A stretch of DNA of 64,000 nucleotides from Prototheca cutis (lineage: Eukaryota > Chlorophyta > Trebouxiophyceae > Chlorellales > Chlorellaceae): contig BCIH01000004.1 in the NCBI GenBank assembly GCA_002897115.2, forward strand, positions 129,336-193,335, in the 5' to 3' direction. How positions within the stretch are numbered: position 1 is the first letter of the stretch; each line of letters opens with the position of its first letter. The notes under the pieces were generated by a model. The model searched no databases. It was not told the origin of the DNA and saw nothing but the letters and a program-made list of their open reading frames with translations. The translations under genes and the position numbers were made by a program. This document shows, in pieces, positions 21,921 to 32,366 of this stretch.

Positions 21921-22134
21921 CTATAACCCCCCAGGATGGATTTTATTGTGGCTTTGGGCGCTGGAAGCGCTGAGGCCGCTGGCCGGTCTTCCGCAGGGGT
22001 ACTGCACGATGTGCCTGATGTTCAGACACGCCATCAAGTCTCTGTTCCAGAGACGATACTCGCCGTTCGGAGGGCGGCACTCCTCGTGGGTGCAGCGCAG
22101 CAGCCCGTGGCACACCACCTCGGGCATCTGCTTC
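21921..22134 (-). pseudogene. TnpB/Fanzor-like C-terminal zinc-ribbon remnant
   Basis: A minus-strand exon-like fragment, preceded by a good acceptor (gtcgtgcag), encodes KQMPEVVCHGLLRCTHEECR followed by LWNRDLMACLNIRHIVQYPC. The C...C-x4-C and the WNRD-x3-A-x2-NI signature are those of the C-terminal zinc ribbon and last RuvC segment of TnpB/Fanzor (OrfB_Zn_ribbon) proteins, where the WNRD aspartate is catalytic. Only about 70 residues are recognisable; no upstream RuvC motifs were seen in the next 500 bp. It differs in sequence from the zinc ribbon of the element at 32367-33922, so it is a different subfamily. Confidence 0.5.
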
Positions 22135-22684
22135 CTGCACGACCTGTCCTGCTATCAGAAGGAACCCAACCCATCCTCTGAACGATGCGCCCAGGGAATG
22201 CGGTCCAACAGGCATTTTGTTTAAAAAACATGCCCTGCTGTGCAGGTGAGAGTCGGCAAATCTCGACAAGGTTTCATCATTTTTGCCCTGCATTGTACAG
22301 AGCACACAGACTCATTTAACACGTGGTGTGTTGTCAGGAGAGCAAAGAGTACAGACAGCATGAGCGCAATGAAAATGGCTGGAGAGATGCGGGTGACGTT
22401 CCCAAAGCAAAGGAACAAGGGTCGTTTGGCTGGTACAAGGACTCTTGGATAACGCATGCAAACCGCATGGTAAACGGCTGAGGAGGATGCCGTGGGATGA
22501 CAACCAGAGGGAAGAAAGAGCAAGACAACGTGGGACCGTCCGGGCCAGCATCCAATGTGGCAAGGCCAGGGCTGAGCTGGACAGTTCCGGGCGAGCTGTA
22601 TGTGCTTGGTGCAGCACGAATCTGTAGCACACATTGGCAGCACTGTCCTAGGCCCGCAAGAGAGGGACATACACGCGCGTCGCT

Positions 22685-23802
22685 TTACCAATCGGAGGAG
22701 GCGCAGTCCTCGGTGCACGTCACGCTGCTGTGGCCGCTGGAGAAGTCGTCACGGGAACTCTCTGCGGCCCCCATCGTCGCGTGGCACAACGGGAACTCGT
22801 CACAGTTGCACACCTCAATCATGTTGAAATCTGCAGCAGCTGGGACGAGAGAGGTGCTGTGGCGCCCAGTCAACCCTCCTTTGCATGCACTCAACTGGCA
22901 CAGGGTCACGTGCTCAAAGGAGCAGTCTTCAATGGCTTGGTTAAGTTCATCTCTCCTGCGCTGTGCTGGACGCTCCTTTCCCCCCGTCGCAACACGCAGA
23001 TACACAAACACTCCCACGCATATGTACGGCCATCTGGGACCTTTTCAAATCTCACACGACCAGCATGTAAATCAGCAAGCACGTCCTTGACGCACCGGGG
23101 TCGTGAAAGAAGAGCTGGCGGATGCAGATGTCGTCTTCGTTAGACTCCTGGACGACATAGCGGATGCCCAGCTGTTGTAGTTGGCACTCCACTTCGTTCA
23201 AGTCGTCCGCCTGCGGAGCATGGGACCAGGGAAGTGAGGTACAGTCACACGGGGACAGGGCTCGGTGCGGCTCCCAAAGCCATTCCACCTCCCTCCAGTG
23301 CAGGACCTTACCAGGAAGCTCAGATGGTCTGACTTGGGATTAATTTCCCGCACTGGAAGTTTTGAGGGACGTCCACGGATGAGGTGGATCCCCAGGCCCA
23401 TTCTCCACAACCTGCATGGGTGGGGCAGCCGGTCAGCCCAGGTGGTTGGTCGGGAGGCCGGGAGGCAGCTGGGCGGGCCTTGCCCAGCACAGAGGTCAGG
23501 GTCTTTGTACGACGACCGACCCATGCAAATACATTTCGCATCCACATTTACCAGCCGCCACGCACCAACAGCCTTCAAAGTCGAAGCTCCGAGGCCGCCG
23601 CACTATGCGAAACCCCAGGACATCCCTGCACGGAAGGTGCCAGCGGTTGGACTCTCAATCCTGTCGTGCCAGTCCAGACCATCGCATGAAATGCATGCAT
23701 CAATTCTACCACATACTTGTAGAATTGGGCAGACTTGCTAACGTCGTCGACTACAAAGGAGACGTGGTTTAGGGCCCGCAGATGCAGAGGCCCGTCCGGC
23801 AT
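22685..23802 (-). CDS. Glyoxalase-I-like VOC metalloenzyme (plant GLYI-like)
   Basis: Five exons, 23802-23717, 23625-23566, 23411-23312, 23210-23096 and 22830-22685, give 168 aa. The peptide follows plant GLYI-like proteins closely: LHLRALNHVSFVVDDVSKSA, FYKDVLGFRIVRRPRSFDFE, GCWLWRMGLGIHLIRG, INPKSDHLSFL, ESNEDDICIRQLFFHDPDFN and MIEVCNCDEFPL. Likely metal or active-site positions of the VOC fold are present: His in NHVSF, His in GIHLI, His in DHLSF and Glu in MIEVC. Methylglyoxal-glutathione activity is possible but not proven; plant members of this clade are often uncharacterised. The C-terminal 30 residues are Ser/Asp/Cys-rich. It is divergent from RFT1, 483 bp away. Confidence 0.88.
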
Positions 23803-24285
23803 CCTTTTGCCGCCGCCCCAACGGTCGGCCAACTATTGAGGTACGTTTCAACGCAGTGGAATCCTCTGTGACGATTAAGATGGGAATATTAAAACGCGAC
23901 ATAATAGCTCGGCGTGCGGCGCAATCGCCCATGCATGGCGTACGCTCCTGGTGACGTCTCGGCATTCGCTGGGAAGCGGGCCTCCGGAGCGATCCCCCTC
24001 GGTTTTTTTTTAAACCACGTGGGCGCCGTGCAAGATCTCGCTCCCTTGATCGGCCCATGTGCCATGGCCAGCTTGGGAGCACTCCAACGCTGCGGCGGCC
24101 AGCGTGATTTCGAAAATGTGTTGACAACAGGCGAGCGCGCAATTCTTTAGGCTGGTGGTGCTCGCCGGCAGCGAGTGCCCGATACCGGCATTAAGCATGT
24201 GCTCGAGGGGCGTTGCAAGGACGCGCATGCAGCAAAGCGTCTCATCATCTCCCTGAGCATCGACAGGAAGGCGATCAGCATCGCC
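23803..24285. promoter_or_regulatory. Divergent intergenic region between GLYI-like and RFT1 genes
   Basis: 483 bp between divergent starts. A short AT-rich segment (cgattaagatgggaatattaaaacg, about 23871-23895) could be promoter core. Open frames on the minus strand here have no support. Confidence 0.35.
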
Positions 24286-26659
24286 ATGGACGCGTTTCTT
24301 CATCTGTTTGGTACGAACTGGCTTGTTCCGAACGCCCAGGTGGTTTTGGTGAGGCACCGCCACAACCCAATCACACAGGATGATCAACGCTGTGCTCCCC
24401 TTGCAGCGTCCCAAGTGGTGTCCAGGGCATTGACGTTCGGGCTGAACCTGCTGAGCGCCAGGTCTCTGACGCCACAGGCGTATGGGGTGAGCAGCTGGGG
24501 TGGGGATTTGGGAGATGGGAGGGTGCATGGTACAGGGTCCCACTGCATGCCCACCAGTCATCAACCCGGCATGCACAAAATTCTGGAGGAGTGTCATCGT
24601 AGATGCGTGTCGTGCCTTATCACCTGCAACCCCCTGGTCCCTCTCCCAACCACACCCACACAGGTAGTTGCCATACAGCTCCACTTGCTGAACACCACGC
24701 TGCTGTTTCTGAGCCGGGAGGGTTTCCGTCGTGGCTGCCTGCGCATTGACCCGGGCAGGCCCGGTGCCGTCCTGGGCACGTCTGCCCTCTGCATCCCCCT
24801 GGGATCTGTGCTATCTGTTTTGGCTGTCGCTGCGCTAGGCCAGCGGCGGCCGGGAGACGCTGCATGGCACACCGCCCTCCTGCTCCAAGGTACACGGTTG
24901 GAAAGTTTTGCTTCCCTGTTCTTACAGAATCTCTGGACAGGGGATGGTGCTGCTGGATGCTTGTATGGCACTGCCACATCCGCCAGGCATGGAAATGTCG
25001 GCCTCGTTCCAGGCCACAGAACACATTTCACAAGCTTTGTAACCCCCGCCCCACCCCTCACCCCAACGACGAAACACATGCATATCCACAGGCGTGGCGG
25101 CTGTGGTGGAGCTTGCTGGCGAGCCGCTCTACATTCTGGCCACGGTGCAGCAGCGGTACAGCCTGCGAGTGGCGGCTGAGACTGCAGCACAGCTCGCCAA
25201 GAGCGCCACAGCCCTGACATTGCTGGCGCGGGCCGGGGCCGACCCGGCAGTGGTATTTTCCTGGGCCCAGCTGGCATATGCCGGTGTCCTCACTGGAGGC
25301 TATGCCGCCGCATACGCCAGTGCTCTGTGCACGGCTTGGAACCAACGCTATCGACGTCGGGGCGCTGGTCAGGAAAGAAAATCGACCGTTGCCCGGTCCC
25401 TTGATCGCCGCGGCGCCAGTCTCGCCATCGACGGGCACGCGCTGCAGCTGTCTGGACTGTTTGGGGCGCAGGCGCTGGGCAAGCTGGGCCTGGCCGAGGG
25501 GTCCAAGTTTGTGCTGGCGGGGGCCGCCAGCGCGTTTGACCAGGGCGTCATGGGCCTCGTCACCAATCTCGGGTCCCTCGTGGTCCGCACCGTGTTCCAG
25601 CCCTACGAAGAAGCCACCTTTTACGCATTCAGTGCCGCCTCTGTTGAGCGCGAATCCGGCCAAGACAAGAAGACCGGAGATGGCGGAACAGGTGGCAGGG
25701 AGACCACGGAGAAGGACATCCCTTCCGAAGCAGCCGGAGCCGACGCCGCCACGCCGCGGCGCACTCCAAGGCGCCGGACAGCAGCCGCATCGACGGCGTC
25801 CGACCAGCCCAACAATAACCTGGCCGCGGAAAATTACCGCAGCAAGGACGGCAATGGCAGCCAGGTATCCCGACAAGATGCCCCGGAAGCACCGAACGCT
25901 GTGCCCGCAACACCACCAGCACCAGCACCAAACCAATCCCATCAACCGGCAGCTTCAGCGCTGCTACCACCCCTGACGCGATGCATCCTGACGCTCGCGC
26001 TGTTTGCGGCAGCCTTTGCCCCCGGTTATGCCTGGGCTCTCCTACGGCTGGCGTACGGGGCACGGTGGGCCGCAACCCCGGCGCCCGTCACGCTGGCGCT
26101 GTACGCTGCCACGCTGCCGTTGCTGGCAGCAAATGGCGTGCTGGAGGCGTGTCTGCACGGGACCGCGGGCCGTGCAGCACTGGCGCGAGGCAACGCCGTG
26201 CTTTGGGCCCTGTCGGCGTTGCACCTTGGCTTGCTCGTGGCCGCTACTGCGGTATTGGGTCCCGCGGGGATGCTGGCAGCAGACGCGGCCACCATGGCCC
26301 TCCGCATTTTCTATTGTGCGCAGTTTGCCCGACGGCAGCTGGCAGTCGCACCTGCTTGGTTGATTCCCCGGCCGGGGACGATCGCCGCTCTAGCCTGCGC
26401 CGCGGCCGTCACCTCGCTGTCACGGGTGCTGCTCCTGCCGGAAAGCGCGGTGCTCTGGGTTGTGTTTCGCATGCCCGTGGGGTTGGCGCCGGTGCTCGCT
26501 CGCATTTCAGAATCCTCACTGTGGCTACGGCTGGGGCTGCACGTCGCCATCGGAGCCGCAGCGCTGGCCGGGGCAGGCCTGGCGGCGCTGCGGTGGGAGA
26601 GGGACGCACTGGGGGCCTTGCGTCGCCTCAGGCGCAAGGGTGCAGAAGCAGTGGCATGA
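24286..26659 (+). CDS. RFT1: RFT1-like ER lipid-linked oligosaccharide translocation protein
   Basis: Multi-pass ER membrane protein of the MOP flippase superfamily, needed for Man5GlcNAc2-PP-dolichol to reach the ER lumen in N-glycosylation (its direct flippase role is debated). Exons 24286-24310 (25 nt), 24407-24486, 24664-24889 and 25092-26659 total 633 codons (632 aa). The start MDAFLHLF joins ASQVVSRALTFGLNLLSARS, then LTPQAYGVVAIQLHLLNTTL and FLSREGFRRGCLRI, all family hallmarks. Later come LAGEPLYILATVQQRYSLRV and GLFGAQALGKLGLAEGSKFV. An insert of about 90 charged/Pro residues (25640-25970) separates two blocks of membrane helices and is longer than in animal RFT1. Introns are GT-AG. 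Confidence 0.92.
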
Positions 26660-26752
26660 TATGAGGGTGCTGTTTCGATGGTGCCCTTATTTTCTCCTGG
26701 AGGGGTCGATTGCGAAATGCCCGATCACCGGTAATGACAAGACAGTCATGCT

Positions 26753-26754
26753 CC

Positions 26755-26781
<27 letters not shown>
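26753..26781. repeat. Poly-C (18) followed by poly-A (11)
   Basis: C run 26753-26770 directly followed by A run 26771-26781, about 95 bp after the RFT1 stop. It lies in the 448-bp gap before ETF-QO, in which I see no gene. Confidence 0.9.
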
Positions 26782-26786
<5 letters not shown>

Positions 26787-27107
26787 GAAACAAGAGGAAA
26801 TGCATGGTGGTATTCTGTTGGAGCACTTTCATTGGTAGTCGTGTGTTTGAGACTGAACATTGCACCACAACTCCCTGGTCACGGTTGCCTTCCCTGTGAG
26901 TCGCGGGCACCGAGAGTCCACTCCCCCAAATCGCTCGGTGGCCGAGGGCCGGAGCCTTGCTGTCGGCCCGCGTCCCGACACATCCCTGTCATCCGCCATC
27001 AGCACTGGACTCATGCACGCAATCCTATAAACCACACACGGTCTTGTCATGCGTTCCGTGTTTATTTCATCACGAATTACCCAGATCCGCTGTCTAGACA
27101 GGCAGCC

Positions 27108-29527
27108 ATGTGGTCCCTTGCTCCCCTGGCCCGCCGGTCGGGGGTTCTCGCCGGCGCGGCCCGACGGGCATGGCGGGCCTTCTCCACAGAGCAATACTCC
27201 AACCCGGAGGAGCGGGAGTCCATGGAATATGATGTCTGCATTGTCGGTGCAGGCCCAGCAGGTCTCTCGGCTGCCATCCGGCTGAAGCAGGTGCCGGCCT
27301 CAGGGTGTTTGGCCTGGTGACGTGCACAGCCGTTGCAATGGGCAAAGTGCTCCTGCCCCACAACTGCTCACAATGTGCCGAGCCGTTCCAATTGCGCACA
27401 ACCATGACCATGGCAGATTGCAGCGGAGAAAGATCAGGAGATTAGCGTCTGCGTCCTTGAAAAGGGCTCTGAAGTTGGTGAGGAGCGCAGTGGTGACGGC
27501 TGCAACCAGATGGACTGAAGAACGCCGTTGCTCCTTTGTTTGTTCCTGCTGTCAATCCACTGCACTCATGCACGAACACAGGTGCACACATTCTGAGCGG
27601 CAATGTGTTCCAACCCAAGGCACTGGACGAGTTGCTGCCCAGCTGGCGGGAGGACGACAGCTGCCCCGTGGGTGCCATCCCAGCGACAGTCGATCGGTTC
27701 TACTACTTGACCAGGTCTCGCGCGGTGCGGATGCCGACGCCGCCGCAGATGAAGAATCACGGCAATTACGTGATCAGCCTGAGCGAGACGGTGCGGTGGC
27801 TGGGAACCAAGGCCGAGGAGGCAGGCGTCGAGATTTACCCCGGATTTGCCGGCGCGGGGCTGCTGCGGGCGGCCGACGGCACCTGTGTCGGCGTGGGCAC
27901 AGGGGACATGGGCGTAGCCAAGGATGGCACGCGCCGCGACGGCTTTACCCCGGGCCTGGATCTTCGTGCGCGCGTGACGTTGCTGGCAGAGGGGTGCCGG
28001 GGCTCGTTGTCCCAAGAGGCAATGAAAACATGGGGTCTGCGGGACAAGGCCGGTGCTTGCCCCCAGACCTATGCACTGGGCATCAAGGAGGTCTGGCAGA
28101 TTGATCCGGCCAAGCACCAACCCGGCACCGTCTGGCACACCATCGGACACCCGCTGCCGTGGAACACGTATGGCGGCGGCTGGCTCTACCACATGTCTAA
28201 CAACCGCGTCTCCGTCGGGTGAGGAGCATTTTGCTTGTTTTCTGGGGAAGCTTGTTTCTTATGATTATGGCTGCAAGCGCGTGTGTGCAGGGCGCACACG
28301 CACGCACGCGCACGCATGCACGCACACAGCACCGAACGTGGCAGCCAGCCAGCAACTGCAATCACAACCACCACCCCAACAAACCCCTACAGGCTGGTGG
28401 TGGCGCTGGACTACTCTAACCCGTACATGAACCTGTTCCAGGAGTTTCAGCAGTACAAGCGGCACCCGGCCATCGCCGCAGTGCTGGAGGGCGGCAGCTG
28501 TCTGCAGTATGGCGCTCGCACGCTGAACGAGGGGGGCCTGCAGTCCATCCCCGCGCTGGCCTTCCCCGGAGGTGCTCTGATCGGGGATGCCGCAGGCTTT
28601 TTAAACGTGCCCAAGATCAAGGGCACGCACACCGCGATGAAGTCGGGCATGCTTGCAGCCGAAGCCACCGCCGATGCCCTCGCTGCCGCGGGGGACAGCG
28701 TCCGAACCCCCCTGGACCTGTCGGCGTACGAGACCAAGCTCAAGTCGTCGTGGGTACATGAGGAGTTGCACCGCGAACGCAACGTGCGGCCCAGCTTCAG
28801 CCTGGGGGCCGGTCTGCTGGGTGGCCTGGCGGGCAGCGCCCTGACGACCTACATCACGCGGGGCAAGGAGCCCTGGACGCTCAAGCACCGCCACGCCGAC
28901 AACGAGACTCTCAAGCCCGCGGCACAGTCGCAGCCCATTGACTACCCCAAGCCCGACGGCGAGCTGACCTTTGACCTCAGTACCAGCCTGTTCAGGTGCG
29001 CAGGTGACGGTAGGACGCAGTGCTCGGAAATGGACTGATTTCTCGACAGGGAGAAGAAAAGATCGAAACATTACAACATCTCCTGCTGCCGCAGGAGCGG
29101 GACAAACCACGATCACGACCAGCCTGCGCACCTGCGCCTTCGGAACGCCAAGCTTCCGGAGACCATCAACCTGCCGGTGTATGACGGCCCCGAGAGCCGT
29201 TTCTGCCCGGCAGGCACGTCTTCTGTTTGTGCTTGGGGTCTTGTGAATGGCACTGGTGCTCTGTCTGCGCCAAAGATTGAGTGCACCATCGCCACGGGGT
29301 GGTCCACCCTCCGCACACAAGACGCCCTGGCTCTCTCACCGCTCCATCACTGCGCTGCAGGTGTCTACGAGTACGTCCCCCGCGAGGACGGCGTGCCCGG
29401 CAAGAAGCTTCAGATCAACGCGCAAAACTGCCTGCACTGCAAGGCATGCGACATCAAGGACCCCACCCAAAACATCCACTGGACGGTGCCCGAGGGTGGT
29501 GGTGGGCCCAACTACACCATGACCTGA
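27108..29527 (+). CDS. ETFDH: Electron transfer flavoprotein-ubiquinone oxidoreductase
   Basis: Mitochondrial inner-membrane FAD/4Fe-4S enzyme passing electrons from ETF (fatty-acid and amino-acid oxidation) to ubiquinone. Exons 27108-27290, 27417-27477, 27582-28218, 28393-28995, 29095-29213 and 29361-29527 total 590 codons (589 aa). Residues 1-30 are an Arg/Ala-rich mitochondrial presequence. The FAD motif [11 protein letters not shown] lies at about 46-56, followed by [18 protein letters not shown]. The ubiquinone/FAD region is [20 protein letters not shown]. The C-terminus has the cluster cysteines FCPA and [19 protein letters not shown] and ends GGGPNYTMT. The fifth intron uses a GC donor (CAG|gcacgt) because only this restores PAGVYEYV. 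Confidence 0.95.
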
Positions 29528-30245
29528 ACCAGGGTGGTCTGCCTGGAGCCCAGTTGTGTGCGTGGCGGCGACGTGCAAGAGCGGCGGCGGCCCGACTGCC
29601 GTCGCACGCAGGAGCGAACGAGAGCCAAGCCAAGTGCTTCATCAAGTGTGAAGTGCTGGCGAAGAATACATCGACTCGTCGGTGGCCTTGATTTTCATTT
29701 ATCCTCTTCTTGAAGAATTCCCCGTGGTGTGTGACACGAGCGGTACTCATGGGTCCCAGTCAGCTTGACAGAACGCCCTGCCTCCCTGATCTGACCGCCT
29801 GTCCATCTGGGAGAGCCAGCCTGTTCGCCAGCGTGACGACACCCTGCCCGGCCTCACTGAATAACCATGTCGCAGAGAGTCCACTGTTACATCCAAAGAT
29901 ACAGAGGCGCTCGAGCCAGGCACACAACAAAGCCTGCAGATGCGGGTGAAGCGGGGCAACGATCTCAGGAATAATTCATGACCCAATACGGTGGCAGTCG
30001 CCAAATACATCGCTCGTCCCCTCTGTTCGCAGCGCCAGCAGCAGCAGCCATCCCGCAGGAAAGCGGTGCAGAGCCATTTGCTTGCCATTGCGGCTTCCCA
30101 TTGGGACTTGGCTTCGGGGCCCGTTCCTCGTCACGCCGTCATTCGGCGCCCAGTCCCACCCCAACCCCCCACCCACCCACGCTATCACACTCCTCCAATG
30201 CTACTCTCTAACACTCACGTTTGTGAAGTCTTGCGGGTCGCTCGC
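29528..30245. other. Intergenic, convergent 3' flanks of ETF-QO and eS24
   Basis: About 720 bp; no gene signature on either strand. Confidence 0.4.
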
Positions 30246-31205
30246 TCACTTCTTGCCGCCAGCCATGCCCGCCTTCTTGGTGCCGCGCACCTTCTTCAGG
30301 CGGTTCTTCCGCTCCTTGCGCTGCTTGCGCGACTTGGAGACGGGCTCGGCCAGGCCGTTGCGGACGATGCGGTGGGTGGGCTCAAACTTCTTGAACGACT
30401 CCAGGTTGTCGTAGATCAGGCCAAAGCCGGTGGTCTTGCCGCCACCGAACTACACAAATCAATAAAGGGGGGAGTCGGCAGTTTGCAGCGAGCCATCGGG
30501 AAAGCAGCTCATCCGCCCGTGTCGGAACTGTAATTGCCCCCCGATCAGCAGCACTGGACATCTACAGCTCTGTACGTCCAGTCGGCTTTCTTGCCGCAAC
30601 TGGCTCCAGCGCTCTGGTGCCTAGCACCACTGTGATCCTAGCGGGGCAAGCTGGACTGGCCAGACATCACCGCCCACCTCGGCTCCCAGCGATCCTCTCG
30701 CCCACAGCTGTTCTGTGCCACACAATAAATGCCCACCAAGAACACCGACCATCGCCGTACCTGGGTGCGCAGGCCGAAGACGGACACCAGCTTGTCGTCC
30801 TTGACGTCGTACATCTTGGCCAGACGCTCCCGGAGTTCCACCTGCGGAAGGAAGCGATGTGAACAGCTCAGCCACTCGCTCCTCGCTTGCAACCGCTTAT
30901 TCAGGGACCAAGAGCATCCATGGCACGGTCCGGCTGGGCCCTGCACAGCGCATGCACGGTCGCCTCGATGCGGGCCAGTGCCCTCCACCCAAGCTGCGCT
31001 CCCACCTTGGAGACATTGGCGCGGCCGGGGTGCAGCACGTCCAGAACCTGCGATAAAGTGTTGGGACGTCTTAGAAGAGGATCCAAAGGCCCATGGCAGT
31101 GTCAAGGCCTCCTCGCAGCCTCGCTCCACTCACAAATTGCCGGCGGGCCAGCAGCCGGTTCGTCATGAACTTGCGGGTGCGCAGGGTGCACGCCTTCTCC
31201 GCCAT
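30246..31205 (-). CDS. RPS24: 40S ribosomal protein eS24
   Basis: Small-subunit ribosomal protein. Four exons, 31205-31134, 31047-31006, 30841-30761 and 30449-30246, total 133 codons (132 aa). Conserved sequence is seen throughout: [74 protein letters not shown] and [20 protein letters not shown]. Introns one to four phases are all 0 and GT-AG. Confidence 0.96.
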
Positions 31206-31608
31206 GGTGAATGACGGTGCGGTGCTCACTCGAGTCGTGCTGCGCCGAAAGAGGGAGCCCTACGCCAGGGCAGGGGCTATGTTTGGCGAAGGCGAGATGG
31301 CTCTGGTGGTACCGCACGTGGTACCGCAGACATGGGGCGGGCCGTGCCTTTGCTGGGGGCCAGCAAATCCTGGCGGTGTGGCACTGACAAATACAGCTAT
31401 TCCAACAATGTGCTTGTATGATGCACATTCCACGCTTTCATTCGCTGAATATAATTCAAGACATTAAATGAAAGGCCGCTTGGTTTCTGTTTCGGCGGGT
31501 GAAGGGCAAACATCAAGACGCAGAAAAAGCATTCGGCAGGCTGCTGTAGTCAGGTCCACAAGCACACTACAAGATGGTCTAGCACACAACAGCACATTGC
31601 TCTCGTCG

Positions 31609-31962
31609 TCAATATTGGCCTTTGGGCGCGGCCGGCGCGTGGCGCCCTTGAGCCGCCGCATGTGCGGCCAGCGCATCGGCACGCTTTCTTGCCGCCGCGG
31701 CCACGGCCTGGTCCGGGGTCAACCCCGGCGGCGTGTGCACGAATCGAATGTGCGACCCGCGCAGGCAGATGAACTCTGCGGCGCGTTGCTCGCCCTGCAG
31801 CGGCCTCACCGTGGCTTCTTCTATCTGCAGGTCCAGGCCCTCGCCGACAGATGCCAGCCGTCCCCGGATGATGGTATCGTTCTGGAGCTCCACAACCACC
31901 CGCTGGCCCACCAGGGCCTCCAGGTACACCGCCAGCGTGGGAGCGCGGCGCCTCCGGCCCAT
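31609..31962 (-). CDS. LSM-domain protein, Lsm10-like
   Basis: Intronless, 117 aa. An Sm fold is visible: Sm1 motif LVGQRVVVELQNDTIIRGRL with LASVGEGLDLQIEEA, and Sm2 motif FICLRGSHIRFVHTPPG. The Sm2 ending HIRFVHTPP resembles Lsm10 (NVRYVHIP) more than the Lsm2-8 or SmD sets (which end IRG.NI.YI). Lsm10 works with Lsm11 in the U7 snRNP that trims histone pre-mRNA in animals; whether algae have this complex is not established, so the functional name is an inference. The C-terminal 35 residues are Ala-rich and helical with a His/Lys tail. It lies 400 bp downstream of the eS24 start on the same strand. Confidence 0.7.
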   Translation of the reverse strand: MGRRRRAPTLAVYLEALVGQRVVVELQNDTIIRGRLASVGEGLDLQIEEATVRPLQGEQRAAEFICLRGSHIRFVHTPPGLTPDQAVAAAARKRADALAAHAAAQGRHAPAAPKGQY

Positions 31963-32366
31963 GAGTTACGGCAGTGGGTCTGAAAACAGCTGGGTGTCGG
32001 CCCGACTCTGGGAGAGCCCTGCAAAGTGCGCTGATCAGGCCAAGTCGACGGATGCCGCTCGGTGGCCTAGTCGCATGACATGAGGTGCAGCTGACACGCC
32101 ATGTCACGCACAGACATCGATCTCCAAGGACTGCATGGGTTCCGGTGCCAGCAGCTGCGCCCGCCTAAGACTACAACGCCCCTGTTCAGACCTGCCTGCA
32201 CATCCACATGATCAGGGAGAGAGTGTGTGCCCACATGAAGAAATACGATCGCTTCAAGCATGCCTGTGTAGGCAACGCTGCGCAGGCTTCAATCATGAAT
32301 GACAGAAATCCATTGCACCAGGTACCTTGGCAGCAGGGGCAATTGGTCGCTCGGGAATTTGGGATC
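31963..32366. other. Intergenic between Lsm gene and element copy 1
   Basis: Contains the promoter of the Lsm10-like gene (minus strand). Nothing else is recognisable. Confidence 0.4.

Noticed and set aside
24010..24684. 224-codon minus-strand ORF over the RFT1 5' end
   Set aside because: Overlaps well-supported RFT1 exons 1-2 on the other strand and shows no family signature.
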